Assembly: GCF_949628265.1 (NCBI RefSeq)
Contig: NC_088787.1
Span: 9,662,501 to 9,726,500 of the forward strand
Origin: Cloeon dipterum
Lineage: Eukaryota; Arthropoda; Insecta; Ephemeroptera; Baetidae
Reading direction: 5' to 3'
Length of the DNA stretch: 64,000 bases
The position numbers and the translations under genes are program-made. How positions within the stretch are numbered: position 1 is the first letter of the stretch; the number at the start of each line of letters is the position of its first letter. The notes under the pieces were generated by a model. The model was not told where the DNA came from. It was given only the letters and a program-made list of their open reading frames with translations, and ran no database searches. Below are positions 1 through 12,000 of the stretch, in pieces.

Positions 1-1079
1 ATGGAGTTGGAAACTTTGTACAGGTAATTTTAATTTACATTTTAAAAAGCCGTTGGTGGAAAATTGAAAAAGACTGCGCGTCTACTTTTTTTCTTTTTTT
101 CTACTTTTTCTACTTTTTCTACTTTTTTTCTAACATTTTTTAATGAGGTTCCATTCTTCATGTTGAATTGAAATTCCGGGCATCTTCGAAGCTAACAATA
201 AGTTCTTTAGCGAGCTCAACCAGTTTTGGCTTTTATCCGTAGTCCTATTTCAAAATTTAGTTTTCGTGTTTAACATTTCTTAAACTTTAGGTGATTTTTG
301 TGACTGTTATTTTTACATCCACTAAACTATTTTAATTTAAAATTTTAAGTTTCGATTTTGATTTTAAATTACTAAAATATTTATTCAGCCCAATTTATGA
401 AAACTTTTCTTTTCAAATGAATTTTTTAATGTTTAAATTTTTAACACATTTCGTATTGTTTAGATTCAAAAAGTAATTTTATTGTGTTATTCAGTGAAAA
501 TTTTCATACAAAAATCTCAAGAAAAAAATGCTTTTTTGTCGATTATTTCCCGAAAAAAAGAGTAATTTTCATTGGACAAAACTCCCAGCAACCCTGTAAA
601 AAATACCCATTGCAATCTTCACAGATATAAGCTTCCTGTGATCGTGGTGGTGGTGAACAACAATGGCATCTACGGCGGATTCGAGCAGGAAATGTGGGAC
701 GCCCTGAGAGAGGAGGGAGACTTGGCCCTCGTGTGAGTAGATTTTTCTCTTTTCTTCCGCCTGCAGATTGTAGAGTTATGCAACGCGCGTGACGTTATTC
801 TGAAACACGTCTGTTAATCAAAATAAGGAACTGCGAGTTGACAAATAATAACATTTCAGGAGCCCACCGACCAGCCTTAGCGTCAGCGTGCGATACGAGA
901 AAATGATGGAAATGTTCGGCAAGCAAGGTCACTTCTGCCAAACCATACCTGAGCTGCAGAAGGCTGTGACCGCCTGCCTGAAGGTGCAGGACGGGCCCAG
1001 CTTCATCAATGTCGCCATCAACCCAAGCGCGGACCGAAAACCGCAAGCACATTCCTGGCTGACAAGCTCTAAGCTGTGA
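1..1079 (+). CDS. HACL1: 2-hydroxyacyl-CoA lyase 1, C-terminal part (5' end outside window)
   Basis: Peroxisomal thiamine-diphosphate enzyme that cleaves 2-hydroxyacyl-CoA into formyl-CoA and a shortened aldehyde during alpha-oxidation of 3-methyl-branched and 2-hydroxy fatty acids. Three coding exons are visible: 1-23, 625-732 and 860-1079, with in-phase GT-AG introns. The first reads MELETLYR, matching the conserved end of the ThDP-binding segment. The second carries the VVNNNGIYGGF motif, the Asn-Asn end of the ThDP fold. The protein ends in Ser-Lys-Leu, a textbook type 1 peroxisomal targeting signal, which supports both the identity and the reading frame. The fragment is about 116 residues; the rest of the gene lies to the left. 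A poly(A) signal follows at 1153. I recognise the family from conserved residues across these exons; the related oxalyl-CoA decarboxylase is less likely for an animal gene. Confidence 0.93.
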
Positions 1080-1152
1080 AACGTGATAAAGAAGCGATTT
1101 TTTAGTTATTGTTTGCCGCACAAATTTTACACAACTGTTGCGTGACCGTTGA

Positions 1153-1158
1153 AATAAA
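1153..1158 (+). terminator. Poly(A) signal of HACL1
   Basis: AATAAA, 74 bases after the HACL1 stop codon. Only about 150 bases separate it from the start codon of the next gene, so the mucin promoter must be compact or overlap the HACL1 3' untranslated region. Confidence 0.7.
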
Positions 1159-1307
1159 TTTTATATTTTGAAATTGCAGATTCGTTACATTTTGGCCCTG
1201 AAAACTTTGTGTTCGTAAAGATAATTTTGTTTTTCTTGAAACTGATTAGGCTTAGCATAAAATGAAAATCTTTTCCCGAGTGTTGTCAGTGTTCTGAAGC
1301 TGCTGCA

Positions 1308-3925
1308 ATGGGTAAGATATGCTTTTAAGATTCATATATTTAATTTGAAATAGGACAACTTATTGTAAAAGATCGAATATAATTTATTTTAAGTTTGTAC
1401 AACCAGTAATTAAGGGTTTCTACAAAAATTATATTCTCATGCATTAATTGCAAATATTTCAACCTTGGGAAAAAATTAATTGCTTTGTTTTATTTTCGTA
1501 CTTAAATTAAAAATAATACTTATTCTATTCTTAATTTTCTCATCAATTCCCATTAATAGTAAAATTTCTACATTTCAGCTTAATGTTATCATTTTAAAAT
1601 AACTATACTAACTTTTTAATTTAATTTTCTTTTGGCAAATTATTTATTTTAAGTGTTATGCCTTGTCATTTTCATTACTTATTTTAAAATTTTTTATACA
1701 GACATTGATTATTTCTTAAAATAACTCATTTATGTTTCTCCTTCGCATTTTCAGGAGTCCTAAATACAATTTTAGGGCTCGCACTGGTGTCCCTGGTGCG
1801 CAAGGCGAGCGGCATCGCCTACGCCAACTTCAAGAGCGATATGTACTGCGACCCAGTGCGCTGCTTCAACAGCGACGGCTCGCAGAAGCCATTCGGCGAA
1901 ATAGTGAGGGCCGACACCTGCGACGGCTACTGCGTCTGCCTGGCGGACGCAACTCGTTTGATGAAGTGTCCAGACTCGCTCGTCTTCAACGAGCACCTGA
2001 AGGTGTGCGACTACCCTGAGCGAGTCAAGTGCAGCCTGGATTTCAGGAGTGAAAAGTCGCAGCAGGAATTCGAAAGGCAGCACCCTGGCCTGATCCGCAG
2101 TCAGGGCTATGATGTAGACCAGTGGCGCAAGCTGTGGAGCTGTGCTAATTCGGCCAAGGAGGTTAACCCTGGGTCGCAATCGAACTCAGGGCCGCCATCT
2201 AACTCAGGACCGCAATCGAACTCGGGGCCGCAATCGAACTCTGGGTCGCAAACTATCGTGATAGATTGCAAGGCAATTCCTACTGGTCCGCCATCCAATC
2301 CTTCTGACGACGAGAATAACTGCAAAATGGTGATTCCTAAGGGTAACGACTGCGCAGGACAGAACGAGGCCCTGGGCAAGATATACTGCGCCATCAAGTC
2401 GTACCTGAAATGCGACGACGACTGCACCACCCTTGCCCCAGAAACGCCGCCAACCACGCCGTCAACACCACCAACCACGCCGTCAACTCCTCCAACAACG
2501 CCGTCAACCCCTCCGACCACACCGTCCACCCCACCGACAACGCCGTCAACCCTACCAACCACGCCGTCAACTCCTCCGACAACGCCGTCCACCCCTCCAA
2601 CCACGCCGTCAACACCACCAACCACGCCGTCAACCCCACCAACCACGCCGTCAACTCCTCCAACAACGCCGTCAACACCACCGACCACGCCGTCAACCCC
2701 ACCAACCACGCCGTCAACTCCTCCGACAACGCCGTCAACCCCTCCAACCACGCCGTCAACACCACCGACCACGCCGTCAACCCCACCAACCACGCCGTCA
2801 ACTCCTCCGACAACGCCGTCAACCCCTCCAACCACGCCGTCAACACCACCGACCACGCCGTCAACCCCACCAACCACGCCGTCAACTCCTCCGACAACGC
2901 CGTCAACCCCTCCAACCACGCCGTCAACACCACCGACCACGCCGTCAACCCCACCAACCACGCCGTCAACTCCTCCGACAACGCCGTCAACCCCTCCAAC
3001 CACGCCATCCACCCCACCAACCACGCCGCCAACCCCACCAACCACAACCTCCAGAGGGCCTGTGACCTCTCCTCCTTCTTGCGTGACTACACCACCATGC
3101 GTGCCCAACGCACCACCATGCGTGACCAACGCACCACCCTGCTGCCAGCGCGTGTGCTGCAACCCCTGCGCCGTCCAGTGTCCAGTTTGCCCTTGCGAGA
3201 CTAAATGCACGTGTGGGCCGCAAACGGCCGCCCCGTCAAAGCCTCCCAAAACCGCCCCACCAACCACTCCTCCGGCTGCTCCCACAACGACCACCGCGGC
3301 TGTGCCTTCGACGAATGCACCCCCTGCCCCAACCACGACTACCCCGGCTGCGCCCCCGACAACTGCACCCCCTGTTCCGACCACGACTGTCCCAGCTGAA
3401 ACTGCGTCAACCACCCCGGCTGCACCCCCTGCCCCAACCACGACTGCCCCGGATGTACCCTCGACAGCTGCACCCCCTGTTCCGACCACAACTGTCTCAG
3501 CTGAAACTGCGTCAACTACCCCGGCTGCACCCCCGACGACTGCACCCCCCGTCCGGACCACGACGGCTACAGTAAAACCACCAAATACTTCCAGAGGTCC
3601 TAAAACCACGAAGCAGCCTTCTTCTGACGGCACGACCATCCCAAACATTGCACCGGAGGATGATACTGAAACTGAAGAACCCATTACCGAACCTGGAGCT
3701 CTTACGACGGCCACCTTTCGAGGTGATGGGTCAACAGTTGAAAAGAAATTTCACGGCTTGTTCGCTAAAATTTTCAAAAGATCGAAAGGGTCAAGTGACG
3801 GTGCTGTTGCTCATAATGCTAATGATATGCATTTGCGCCAGGGCCTTTCTCCCCGAAATGCGCGTGGCGCGTATCAAATCATCAAGCATTGGTTTGACAG
3901 AGAATCGGCCAAACCAACTCAATAA
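1308..3925 (+). CDS. Secreted chitin-binding Pro/Thr-rich mucin (peritrophin-like)
   Basis: Predicted extracellular mucin, perhaps of gut peritrophic matrix or cuticle. A 4-base first exon (1308-1311, ATG plus G) joins an exon at 1755-3925. This gives a 724-residue protein with an apparent signal peptide starting MGVLNTILGLALVSLVRKAS. Residues about 35-95 form one peritrophin-A (CBM14) chitin-binding domain: Cys-rich, with CDGYCVC and FNEHLKVCDYP motifs. After a spacer containing short NSGPQ repeats comes an array of about 29 PPTTPST heptads, ideal for dense O-glycosylation. Then follow a short Cys-rich segment (PPCCQRVCCNPC...), a second Pro/Thr/Ala region and a basic tail. Without the tiny upstream exon the protein would lack a start codon and signal peptide, which is why I chose it. 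The poly(A) signal is at 3999. Function is inferred from architecture; the tissue is unknown. Confidence 0.84.
2446..3048 (+). repeat. Coding minisatellite, 21-bp unit with 84-bp higher-order period
   Basis: About 29 tandem copies of a 21-bp unit encode PPTTPST within the mucin. Variant units recur in blocks of four: the same variant motif begins at 2719, 2803, and again at 84-base spacing, so the array has been homogenised as 84-bp (28-residue) blocks. Array length is likely polymorphic. Its base composition leaves other frames open on both strands. Confidence 0.9.
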
Positions 3926-3998
3926 TTTATTGGTGTAATTCTTCTCAAGAAGGAAATATTCACTCTTTGAGGTAAATTTAAGCTGTAATAAGTTAAAT

Positions 3999-4004
3999 AA
4001 TAAA
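3999..4004 (+). terminator. Poly(A) signal of the mucin gene
   Basis: AATAAA about 75 bases after the stop codon of the mucin gene. Confidence 0.65.
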
Positions 4005-4094
4005 TTATTCGTCAATATTATATTCCCTTATTTTGCCATTTTTTATTCTTGCCTTACCGAAAAATATTTCCCAGTTAACTTCAAACGGCAAAAA

Positions 4095-4540
4095 GCCAGC
4101 CCGTTGGCTCGCATTGTTAAGGCACTCTCAGGAGTGTCAAAGCAATGAGAGGTATTTGAGCAGTTCGGAGATCTAATACTGGCTACCCAATGTCAGAAAT
4201 GGCAAAAAGTGGTTAGTTTAGTGACTCGAATTGCTCAAATTGCTCAACGGGCTGGGAGGCGCACCGGCGCCGACTCGCTACTTGCTGGTTTGCACCTTTC
4301 CAGCATGCGTGATTTGGCTTCACGGGACAAATGTCTAGCGTTTCAATGCAGTCCTCGGTGCGGAGGCAAGTGGCCCTTGAGTGAGCTGGGTCCCTGTGCG
4401 GCCTGGTGCGCCCATGTTATCCGTTCGCGGTGTTATTGGGACCCAGGTTTCAGCATTCGTGCAAGTGCAGTGCGCGCCCTTCCCGGTCCTCCGGTCCTCG
4501 GACAGGGATAAAAAGAGCAAAAAAAAAAAAAAAAAAAAAA
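4095..4540 (+). mobile_element. Probable tRNA-derived SINE with poly(A) tail
   Basis: A GC-rich island of about 440 bases in AT-rich surroundings. It starts with a tRNA-like box A region (TGGCTCGCATTGTTAAGGC near 4105), has a degenerate box B-like GTTCGGAGATC at 4163-4173, and ends in 22 consecutive A residues (4519-4540). This order (tRNA head, unrelated body, poly-A tail) fits a retroposed SINE. I could not identify clear flanking target-site duplications, and no second copy was seen in the window, so the call is moderate. Confidence 0.5.
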
Positions 4541-6062
4541 CGTAAGGTAAGAAGCGCAAAGAATCCAAATTATAAAATAACAAGAACAAGTAAGTTATGA
4601 AATTAAGCTTTTTATTAGTGCAATTAAATTTTATTACTGGTTAAAGAGCGTTTTAACAGCCAATGCTGTAAAAAGTTGGAGTTAGCCTTCCATTATTGAT
4701 AAATTAAATCATAAAAATCTGGAATTATAACCATCCAATAAAATATATTATGGCAGGTATCTAAATCCGACAATTCTAATCTAGGTACGTGATACAAAAA
4801 ATCTTGAATTTTGAACCAATTGAATGCAAAATCATAGCTTTATACTGATCAATTTACAAGATGTAATAATCTAGTTATTTTTTACTATAAGATATACCGT
4901 AATTAATAAATCTGTTTGATTTTTGCATGTTACGCACAACATTGCCACTGTATTAGGTATTGGCGTCTTGAAGATATTTAAATGGTTTTGAACTTAAATA
5001 AATTCATTTTTTCAAAGCAAAAAGTTATGACCGTTAGTTTAGCGGCTTTCGAAATTTCATTTGATGCGATTTTTAATTAGTTTAATTTTTTGTGTGGGAG
5101 ATATTAGCAAAAATTAAAACCTATGTTTGCTTGTTAAATTTTTTTATTGGTTTTTAAGGTTTTTTGGTTGACGAATTCAGACAACCGAACCCAGAAAGTC
5201 TTAAGATATCGTGATATAACAAAACAAAAATAATTTCAAGCATTAATTTTGAAAAAAATCTTGTTTTTATCAAAGTAAAAGACTAAAATACAGTAGATAA
5301 GTGGAGCTTCAAAATTAACAGCGCTTAATTTTGACCAAAATTTCTCGGCAGATTTTGATTCCTCTCTTTGAGATCTATCCACCGGTGCGTGACTCTTAAG
5401 GGAACCTCTCATTATTAAAAAATAAAACAAAATTTCAAGTAGGGATCAGATGAAAGTTCTCACAAAGGGTTGGGTATTTTAGACGGTTTGTTTGATAAAA
5501 AGACAATTTTTTATAGGAACCGACATTCCGTTAGCTCGGTTGTTGGATCGAATTGTTATTGTTGTGTTCATATATGACTGTTTGACTCCTATGGTAAGCG
5601 TCATAAATACAACAATGAAAATTCTTCAAAAAATTAACCAACAATCGAGTTAAAGTATGTTCCAAATTCATTGACATATATCCTGTTTCTACCGTCCTCA
5701 TTATTTCAAATTACTTGCATTATGTATTTTTTCTCGTTGTCTCGATAAGGGTAAGTTAGGGTCCTTGTTATTCGGGCGAGATACTGGAAAATGGGAAGCC
5801 CTCTACAATTCTTGTAGAAATTCACACTCTCACCATTAAAAACAGATAAAATCCGAATTATTACATATTTCTCAGTCAATCATAAATCTGCTAAAATTAC
5901 TCTGTCTGGGTGAAGAGCAGACCGTGCGTCTGCAAAAATTGCGAGTCGGCATGAGTGGCGCGCTGGGGAATTCGCGCCACACCGGAGCACAAGGCACGCC
6001 GCGATTGGTCGACGGAGTGAGCGCGGCGCCACCAGTAAGCGTTTTTGAGAAGCTTCAGTAAG
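4541..6062. other. AT-rich intergenic DNA and Ataxin-7 promoter region
   Basis: No convincing coding exon was found between the SINE-like element and Ataxin-7. The last 170 bases become GC- and CpG-rich and contain an inverted CCAAT box (ATTGG, 6004-6008) about 55 bases before the start codon, consistent with the Ataxin-7 promoter or 5' untranslated region. Confidence 0.5.
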
Positions 6063-9000
6063 ATGGACGAAGCAGGCAGTTTGTCTGGTCTTGAGGGCCA
6101 GGATTGGGCTAAATGGATGCGCCGAATGGGCCGGGACAGGCCGGAGGGTGAGTCGAGGGCCCGTGCAAGGGGCCGGGCCGCGGCCGGGCGGGGCCCGGGC
6201 GGCGTGGGCCGGCGGCCCGACCGCCGGACCGGCCTAACATGCCAGGGCATGGAAAGTAGCCCACGGTGTGTATTGACTCTTTTGTTGTTGTTGTTTGCAG
6301 ACGACCTGAACGGCGTGGACAGTCCGGACGACGATGCCTCCAAGCCGACGGCCCACTGCAAGCGCCTTCCTCTCAAGGGTAAGCCGCCAGATGGCCCGTG
6401 GCCCTCCTTGGTTCACTGTTGTCTCATTCCAGACCACCACCTCTTCGGCCACTGTCCCGAGGTCGACCCGTTCGTCGCCGCGGTCTGCGAGTACTGCCAA
6501 AAAATCGTCAAGATACCCTTCTTGCAACAACACATAGGTCTGTGACACTCACGAATTTGTTCTCCTCTGGGACAGGCCGGGCCTAAAATATAATCACGTT
6601 TTTTGTACCGTTGCCACCCCCACCGCTCGTCCTTCAACCCTCCCAGAGTTCATTTCTCCCATTATTTATAGTGCGAGAATTTGCATGGTCATTAACTGAA
6701 ACTTTTGCTGATGAGCTAGAACTTTCCCAAATAATTTGGTCCTCAAAGATTTTTTTAATTTTTTTTTTATAATGAAAAGAAATCTTTTGTAATGATTGCA
6801 CGTGTTTACAAGTAAGAAAAATAACGTTGGAGATATTTTTGTTCTACGTCGTAATGCACAATTTTTTATTTTAAATGTTTTTAAAATAAAAAAATTTCAT
6901 TTCTGAATTTTACTAAAAATAAATTTAATATTTTATGAAGGATTTGCAGAAAAAGATTCCTGCGTTCAGTATTACTATTTTTTCCCCCATCTTTAATAAT
7001 AAAAGTCCACGACTTTTCAACTGGAAACTCTGCATGTTTACAGCAAAAGCGCACAATGGGATGTTAAAAAGGTACAAAATAAAAGAGGAACCAAAGCCCG
7101 AGGTGTCAGTCAAGCAGCCGTCCCCGCCCGTGGTGTCGAAAGCGCCGAAGGTGCTGCCCGTCATGGGCAAACAGTCAATCCTGGTGGCGGCCGCGGCCAG
7201 GTTCGCCGAGGCGCCGCTTTCGCCACCCTCGCAGCCGGAAGTCCCTGCCGTCGTGGTCAAGACGGAGAAGAGCCGAAAGCGCGGCCGCTCAAACAAGGCC
7301 GAGGCGCCTGAGAAGAGGCGCAGGGTGGAGACCGCCGCTGGCTACAACCCGGATATCCACTGCGGCGTGTGGAACGAACAGACCAAAACCAACTGCCTCA
7401 GGGCCCTCACCTGCAGGATCCATTCCCTCGTTCTCAAAAGGTATAAAAAGTGTTTATTTTATGGGCGGAAGGTTATCTGCGTGACAGTTAATTTTAAATC
7501 TTGTCTCCTGACCAATTTTTGTGCTGCAAAAATAATAAGAAAGTTTTGTTTTTAAAAGAAAAAGCTTAAAAGTTACGACAGTTTTTAAGACACCGAGAAT
7601 TGCATTGTTGTGTTTTCTGTTCAATGAACGTCGCAGAAAGCTGCTCACGCACTGCAAGAATATTCATAACTTTGGATTTTTCAGCTTTTCAACACTGCCC
7701 TTTTACTTTTTTATTGAATTTCCATGAATTCCTTGGGTTTCTGTAAATCGCATTAAATTTTTGTATTTTATTTAAATAACTAAGACGCTAACAAATTGTT
7801 AGAGGCCAAATTTGCAAGCAACGTGACGTCACAAATGACGCAGCAATTGTCTTTCTCGATCTAACCCATATACTTAATTTAAATTCAAGTTTTTACGTTT
7901 TGATGCCAATTTTTGTAAAATACATTTATTTGAAAACATCGTTTTTTCATTGTCAACACCCATAAGCGAACAACAAGGAATGGGTGACTAAAAATGAAAC
8001 AAATTTAATGAAAATTATTACCACACGCTCTTGTACTGCACAGCAGCTGTTTCTGTGCTGCAGGCCTTACTTAACCTCCAAAACAAAATTCTCACCACAG
8101 TATAAACTGCTGAGAATTTTAACTCCGCGATCGTTTTATGCGTCCGGCTGCACCCACATTTACGAGTGAAAACGAAAAACGAGACGAGTTTAAATTCTTG
8201 AGAACCCCGCAACTCGAAACTCTGTCCCTTTGACAAAAATTTCCTTTAACTATGCCAAAAATTCGACACACTCTTATTAAAGCTATTTTCAAAGGCAACT
8301 TCTAATATCACAAAAGTTCTATAGGGGAAAAATATATAATTTGTCTTTTCGCGTATATTTTTTTTAACTTTTTTTTGCATTTTATCGGCACTTTCTTCGG
8401 CCGCGTGTGTTTTAAGGACACATTTTAATAAATTCTCATTGAAAAAAATTTCAAGAAATCGTTTTTACGCTTCAATTATTAGTTGTCAAAGCTATTAAAT
8501 TCTTGCATTTTTCTCTATTAAGATTCATTTTAAAATTTAAGTCACAATAATTTTCTTACTAAAATTAATGAGTTTCCCGACAAGTTTTGACCTATTTTTA
8601 CCAATTCTCGCACATGAAATGAAAAACAGAAAAAATTCGATTTATTCCTTAACGCGTATAAATTAATAAATTCTTTACGTGCTTCTCAATTTTTCTATAA
8701 TTTTCTTTCTACCTGAAGCTCATGTCAAGATAATGGTCAACAGTAACAAATTATTAAAAATTCCGACTGGTAAAAATTAAAATAAAAAAACTACTTTCGA
8801 TTTTTAAAACGTTCTTTGCTCTGCGCAGTTAAGATAGTCGTTTTTTCATCCCACCACCAATCAATTGATCTTTGAATTTAATATCATTGCGAGAAAAATT
8901 ACTGAAAAAAAAATCCAATCCATTTTCTTATTATCTTTTTAGGGCTGTGCCGATGCGAACGCGTTTGTTCGACGACCTGCTGGCGCAGCACAAAGCGCAA

Positions 9001-12000
9001 CACAAGCTCAAAAAGGAGGCGAGCAGCAGCCAGGTGGAGGAAGACGGCGACGTTGTGATCGAGGAGGAAGAAGAGGAGGCGGCTGGCCGGCCAAACGGCC
9101 GCATTATTAACGGCTCGTTTGCCAACGCGGAAATATCGCTCGAGGACTACCCAATTGCCAACCACGAATTTTTGGAATTGCCTTTCCCAAAATTGTGGGC
9201 GTCGCCAAGCTCGGAAGTGCTGAGAAGGCCCATTCTCGGGGACTTCCAGATGCCGCACAAGCTGCAACCGCCTGAACGCTGGCCCATCGACGACGCCCTC
9301 GACTGCAGACCGCCAGCTCCAAAACCCCTCATGGTACAAAAATTTATAACAGTAAAATTCGCAGATTTATCAAGCCATTTTTTATAAAAAAAATTAATTT
9401 TCCCGAGAAAAACCAAATGCATTCTGGATTGCAATGATTAGGAATGAAAATGACAAATTTTCTGTTATAGAGATCATATCTCATTATGAAGGTTTTACAA
9501 CGAATTTTCGTAGATGGTCCTAATTAGTTATTTTTTTTAAATATTTCAGTATGAAAAGAATATCTATAGAGAGGAGAAGTAAATTTGCCACTAGGATGAA
9601 GTCAGGAAAGGACAAAATAAGCAATTTTATCAGATGAAACAAAGATTCAGCTGCACATTTTGAAAAAGCAGGAAATTACTTCCTAATTAATTTTCAACTG
9701 AACTGAAGAACTGAATATTCTCCAGCTTTGCCAAATTTAACATTTGTGAATCTGGGTAAACGCCAGCCTTAATTTTAAAAATTAAATTAAAGCAAATAAA
9801 ATTAGTTTGAAAACTTAAATATTGAAATGTATTTTTTTTATCAATTTTTATGGTAAAAATTAAAATTTAAAAACGATTTCGCATATTAGTGAATCTCCCA
9901 ACCTCATGACTTATTTAAACTATTCATTGTAATAGATATCGTTTACAGTTTTACTGACACCAATTTTTAGTTTTTGTAATAGTTCGTAACTCACAATCAG
10001 ATATTTAATAATATTTTTATAACTCCGTTTCTTTTTAATTGACTGAGTGAACACGAGTTTTATAGCTTTTTAAATTAACCGAAATATCTAAAATCTGTCT
10101 TTGATAGACGCTTGTCATTTCATCTAGTTTTTAAAATGTCACGCATTTTTGGCTCCTTTCTATGAAAATGAAAATAAATATAATATCCTCATTTGACCTT
10201 TATTTGAATTAATTGTAGTTGTTTATCTTGCGATTTGCTATAACCAGATCTTTTAAATTAAAAATTAAATTACCCTTGCAAACCCTACCAATTTTGTTGA
10301 TAAATGCATCAAAACTTTCCATTATCTTTTGCTACTAATTAACTCAAGATTTGTTTTCCTCAATAGGTGTGCAACACAAGCAATCTGCGCAAATTTGGCG
10401 GCTACCTTGGCATAAACCGCGGGCTGCAGGTGCTGCGGCGCAAGATTCAGTGTCTGGTGCACTCGAAAGAAAACAACAACAAAGAGATCGGCTTCGACAA
10501 CCTCGGTTTCCCGCCCGACACGGTCAAAATAATTGCCCCTGCGCGGACACAGCCAGTGCAGCCGCTCATCCAGGACGTGGGAAAGCGGAAAAAGGCGCGT
10601 GGACGGGCGGTGGTGGCGCGGCGTCTCCGCCAGGGCAAGGTCAAGTACAGGCTCAAACTGGTCAGGCATCGTAAGCACAAAAACCACCGGGTCACGCCCA
10701 AGAAGCCGCAGCAGGTGCCTCAGCAACAAGTGCTCGTGAGATTCCCTTCTTTTCTGTATCTTTTTACCAAATTCCTTAAATCAGGGATTTAAGTTTCCTG
10801 CCAATAAGTAATTATTACTTGATTATAGTCTTCATTTGGACTAGGAATTAGGGTTTTCATAGATGAAATTATCTTTTTAAAACAATTTTCTCAATTGTGT
10901 TGAAAATTCTAGTTTCACAAATCTAATGAAAAACTTCAAGAATTGGCATTTCAAAATTAAGTTGGTCCAATTTAAGGACGAAATATTTTTTTACAGGCTC
11001 TGAACTAAACTCTCCTGAATTTTTATGGAGAAATGTGTGCGTATTACATATTTTTGCAAGAAAATTAGCTCTGTTCTATTTACAGCTTTGAAAGAGCAAT
11101 TTTTGCGTGAGCAAGAAAATGAAAATTATATCTAAATAATCAAATGGCTCAGCTCTGCTTGGATTTTCTCGGAACGGAAAGTTTGAGAGGAAAATATAAT
11201 TACCATGTCCTTGTACTGTGCAGCCGCTGTTTTGCAGGCCTCTATAGCAGTAATGAACCTTCAAAACAAATTCCTTCCCCATTATTAGCTGCAATATGCA
11301 ATTAATTATTGTCAAAAGCGTCTGGCATCAACTAATTGCTGATCTAAAAGGAAACGAGTGACAAATTTTGCTTCACCCCGACACTCGCCTTCCCTGTGAT
11401 TTAACCTTCCCTCACAAAAATTCACAAGCTCAAAATATCAGCCTTTTTTCAAGAGTAAAATTCTGCTTAACACGAAAATTCGAGAAGAATGAATTCGATT
11501 TTTAATAAAATATAAAATTACGGTAAAAATGCTTCATATAGTACCAAAATAGTGCTATCTCGTAAGTTTTTTTTTTTAATATTTTTATTTATTAAGGAGC
11601 TATGATACGTAAAAATCAGGATGTAGTAATATTAAATTCAAATATCACATATATGCGCCTCATCAAGGAGCCAGAGCCTGCAATTCTGCACACCAAAATT
11701 CATCACAATTGGATGAAAATTGTCAAATTTCATATTATAATTAACATAGGAAACCCTAAAAGGTTTGAAACTAATTTTTTGCTTCGTCACACGAATATGA
11801 TGTGAGGTTGAAACTTTTTATTGCTCATGTTCTTGAATTTGACGAAAGTATACACGTTCCCTTGTATTCAATTATTTCCCAGACAAAATCAACTGACTGT
11901 GCTACAATTTTTCCTTTCCATTTTTATCATTTTGAAATTTCTAGCAATCACACTACCAACTAACTGCTTTAGGTAAATTAAATACAGACAAAAACTACGA

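Noticed and set aside
2446-3048. Regular repeat spacing suggestive of a CRISPR array
   Set aside because: The repeats are contiguous coding heptads without unique spacers, in an animal gene.
2107-3714. A 535-residue open frame on the minus strand, and further long frames on both strands, across the mucin repeat
   Set aside because: The Pro/Thr codon repeat has no stops in several frames; the products are pure low-complexity Gly/Val/Asp or Asn/His repeats with no start context or domain.
5515-5560. tRNA-like TTAGCTCGGTTG followed by GGATCGAATTG
   Set aside because: The two blocks are far too close to be box A and box B of a tRNA, and no cloverleaf can be drawn.
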